The notes beneath the pieces were generated by a model. That model did no database searches and was not told the DNA's origin. It saw only the letters and a list, made by a program, of their open reading frames with translations. Source: Aradus depressus (Eukaryota > Arthropoda > Insecta > Hemiptera > Aradidae). Taken from it: 64,000 bases of DNA. Of this stretch, positions 62,965 to 64,000 are shown in pieces; the first letter of the stretch is position 1; each line of letters starts with the position of its first letter. The position numbers and the translations under genes were made by a program. The stretch lies in the NCBI GenBank assembly GCA_963662175.1, contig OY759215.1, positions 8,359,079 through 8,423,078 on the forward strand, given 5' to 3'.

Positions 62965-62980
62965 GGCGCAGTCGGTAGGA
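62964..62980 (+). promoter_or_regulatory. Primer-binding site
   Basis: TGGCGCAGTCGGTAGGA begins with TGG (complement of tRNA CCA) and directly abuts the LTR end. From memory it resembles the serine-tRNA primer site of the 17.6/297 group. The exact tRNA was not checked. It marks where minus-strand DNA synthesis starts. Confidence 0.85.
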
Positions 62981-63004
62981 CCTAGAAAGCGACGTTCAGA
63001 GCAT

Positions 63005-63193
63005 ATGAACACGGAGTCTCTCTCTTTAGAGTTAATTTCTAGGCCGAACATCGCAGTGACGTTGGGAACCACTGCACCCCACACGACATCCAACACCGCC
63101 TTCATCGAGAAGACGAACGTTTTGGGGCCCGCAGCAGACTACAGGAATCCAGATTCAATGGACATGAGCATGGTAGTACTGGTCGCGCTGTAA
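63005..63193 (+). CDS. Leader ORF ending at a strong splice donor
   Basis: ATG at 63005 opens 62 codons (MNTESLSLELISRPN...MDMSMVVLVAL). Near its end, GCGCT|GTAAGT at 63190 is an excellent 5' splice donor in the same frame. GC content is clearly higher than in the gag part. In errantiviruses a leader donor makes the spliced env mRNA, so this ORF may supply the first residues of Env. The last residues MDMSMVVLVAL could begin a signal peptide. The alternative is a captured host exon. No acceptor is visible in the window, so this is inference. Confidence 0.4.
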   Translation: MNTESLSLELISRPNIAVTLGTTAPHTTSNTAFIEKTNVLGPAADYRNPDSMDMSMVVLVAL

Positions 63194-63503
63194 GTAGATT
63201 TAAGTTACATTATAAGTATAAGAAAAATTTATTATTAACATTACAAGAAAATATTCTCATTGAAAAAAAAAAAAAAAAAAAAAAAAAAAATTCAGATTTT
63301 ATTAACAAATCTTCATAAGATAAGATTGAAACGAACATTTCAAGTTCCACTTAAAAGAATTTTATGAACAGCAAATTCAAACAGTCATATGAACATTTAA
63401 TTTTATAAGTTTTATATTATTGTTTAAGTACGTAATTTTTAAGTTAGTATTAAGTATTATTATTATTTTAAGGTTTTTATTTTTATAACACACATATACC
63501 AAA
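63194..63503 (+). other. Retrotransposon leader with A tract
   Basis: Untranslated leader between the donor and gag. A run of about 27 A occurs at 63264-63290. AT-rich elsewhere. Confidence 0.5.
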
Positions 63504-64000
63504 ATGACTAGCAAAGACATCCTGCAACCCGCGCAACTCACGATGCCCGTCCCCGTTCTTAAAAAGGAATATTTGGGCATGGTACCGGAATTTTTTGGTG
63601 AACCCGAACACCTTAGTAGATTTTTAACCATAAGTGAAAAGCTCGTAAATAAATTTTATAATTTTCAAAATACGCTAGATTTTCAAAATGAATTTTTAAT
63701 GTCGTCACTAGTTGCTAAAATAAAAGGACCAGCAGCGGAAATTATTGCAACAAATACAATCGGTACTTGGGCCGAATTAAAACAAGCCTTACTAAACGGA
63801 TATTCCGATCGCCGTGATTGTTTCACGTTACAAATAGAATTAGCCGAAAAACGCCAAAATAATGAATCCCCATTTGAGTTTTATCAAAAAATACAAAAAA
63901 CTTTAAATTTATTAATCTCATATTTTAGGAATCATTTTCAGGAACATGTTTTATTAACCGAATTCGCAAGAAAACTTGCGTTGCGAGTTCTTTTGAGAGG
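63504..64000 (+). CDS. Gag of a Ty3/gypsy element, 5' part (runs off the window)
   Basis: ATG at 63504 (context aaaATGA) opens a stop-free frame of 165 codons to the window edge. Residues about 18-60 (LKKEYLGMVPEFFGEPEHLS, then RFLTISEKLV) and the later block with AKIKGPAAEII, TWAELKQALLNGYSDRRD and SPFEFYQKIQKTLNLL fit the capsid-like retrotransposon Gag fold. An 'F.G....L..F...' segment is followed by 'I.G.A......W..LK..L...F.D.R'. The protein forms the particle that packages element RNA. No nucleocapsid zinc knuckle, protease or RT falls inside the window. The intact frame, LTR and primer site suggest a young, possibly complete element. Confidence 0.85.
   Translation, partial: MTSKDILQPAQLTMPVPVLKKEYLGMVPEFFGEPEHLSRFLTISEKLVNKFYNFQNTLDFQNEFLMSSLVAKIKGPAAEIIATNTIGTWAELKQALLNGYSDRRDCFTLQIELAEKRQNNESPFEFYQKIQKTLNLLISYFRNHFQEHVLLTEFARKLALRVLLR

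Overview
This is a repeat-dense, AT-rich animal nuclear DNA window. It looks like an arthropod, most likely an insect, possibly hemipteran. The grounds are an invertebrate-type visual opsin split over very long introns, gypsy/errantivirus-like retrotransposon ends with a TGGCGCAGTCGG primer-binding site, several Jockey/R1/RTE-type LINE ends, and tRNA-derived SINEs, some ending in CCTAA runs. The species call is inference. No bacterial-type operon, CRISPR array or true tRNA/rRNA gene is supported.

The main host gene is an opsin on the minus strand. I reconstructed five coding exons with matching GT/AG sites and matching codon phase. TM1 is at 44359-44498, TM2 at 18007-18137, TM3 with the ERY motif at 14948-15090, TM4-ECL2-TM5 at 2505-2766, and TM6-TM7 up to the retinal-binding lysine at 1018-1223. 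The first coding exon (upstream of TM1) and the last exon (after the lysine) were not found. The coding parts total about 0.9 kb but span more than 43 kb. The TM4-ECL2 part of exon 2505-2766 is tandemly duplicated in frame. An intronless 854-codon ORF of unknown function (34155-36719) sits on the plus strand inside the 26-kb TM1-TM2 intron.

Layout: 1-3200 opsin 3' exons with repeat fragments; 3179-4680 an almost perfectly uniform 84-bp satellite; 5768-6397 a foldback element; 7097-8068 and 9337-12966 two non-autonomous Helitron-like elements carrying 66-bp and ~145-bp tandem arrays; 13146-18006 SINEs, a LINE inserted in a SINE, and opsin exons TM3 and TM2; 18818-19575 a 30-bp GC-rich minisatellite; 20590-33900 DNA-transposon MITEs, Jockey/CR1/RTE LINE ends, another Helitron and an inverted SINE composite; 34155-36719 the nested ORF; 37385-44200 LINE, SINEs, MITEs and a 1.37-kb terminal-inverted-repeat transposon holding a fragment of a 'TGCDTTSAF' protein; 44359-44498 opsin TM1 exon; 44700-62700 SINEs, many copies of an unclassified hairpin-ended repeat (called family B here), a hAT element with target-site duplication, and R1-like and RTE-like LINE ends; 62738-64000 the start of a Ty3/gypsy element (LTR, primer site, leader, gag) running off the window.

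Names used below: SINE1 = ~330-bp tRNA-derived SINE with A box TAGCTCAGTGG and B box GGTTCGAAACC; SINE2 = a second tRNA-like SINE; family B = ~500-710-bp repeat whose end forms an ACTTCCCC/GGGGAAGT hairpin; family C = short inverted-repeat MITE. Coordinates of repeats are by-eye boundaries and may be off by several bases.
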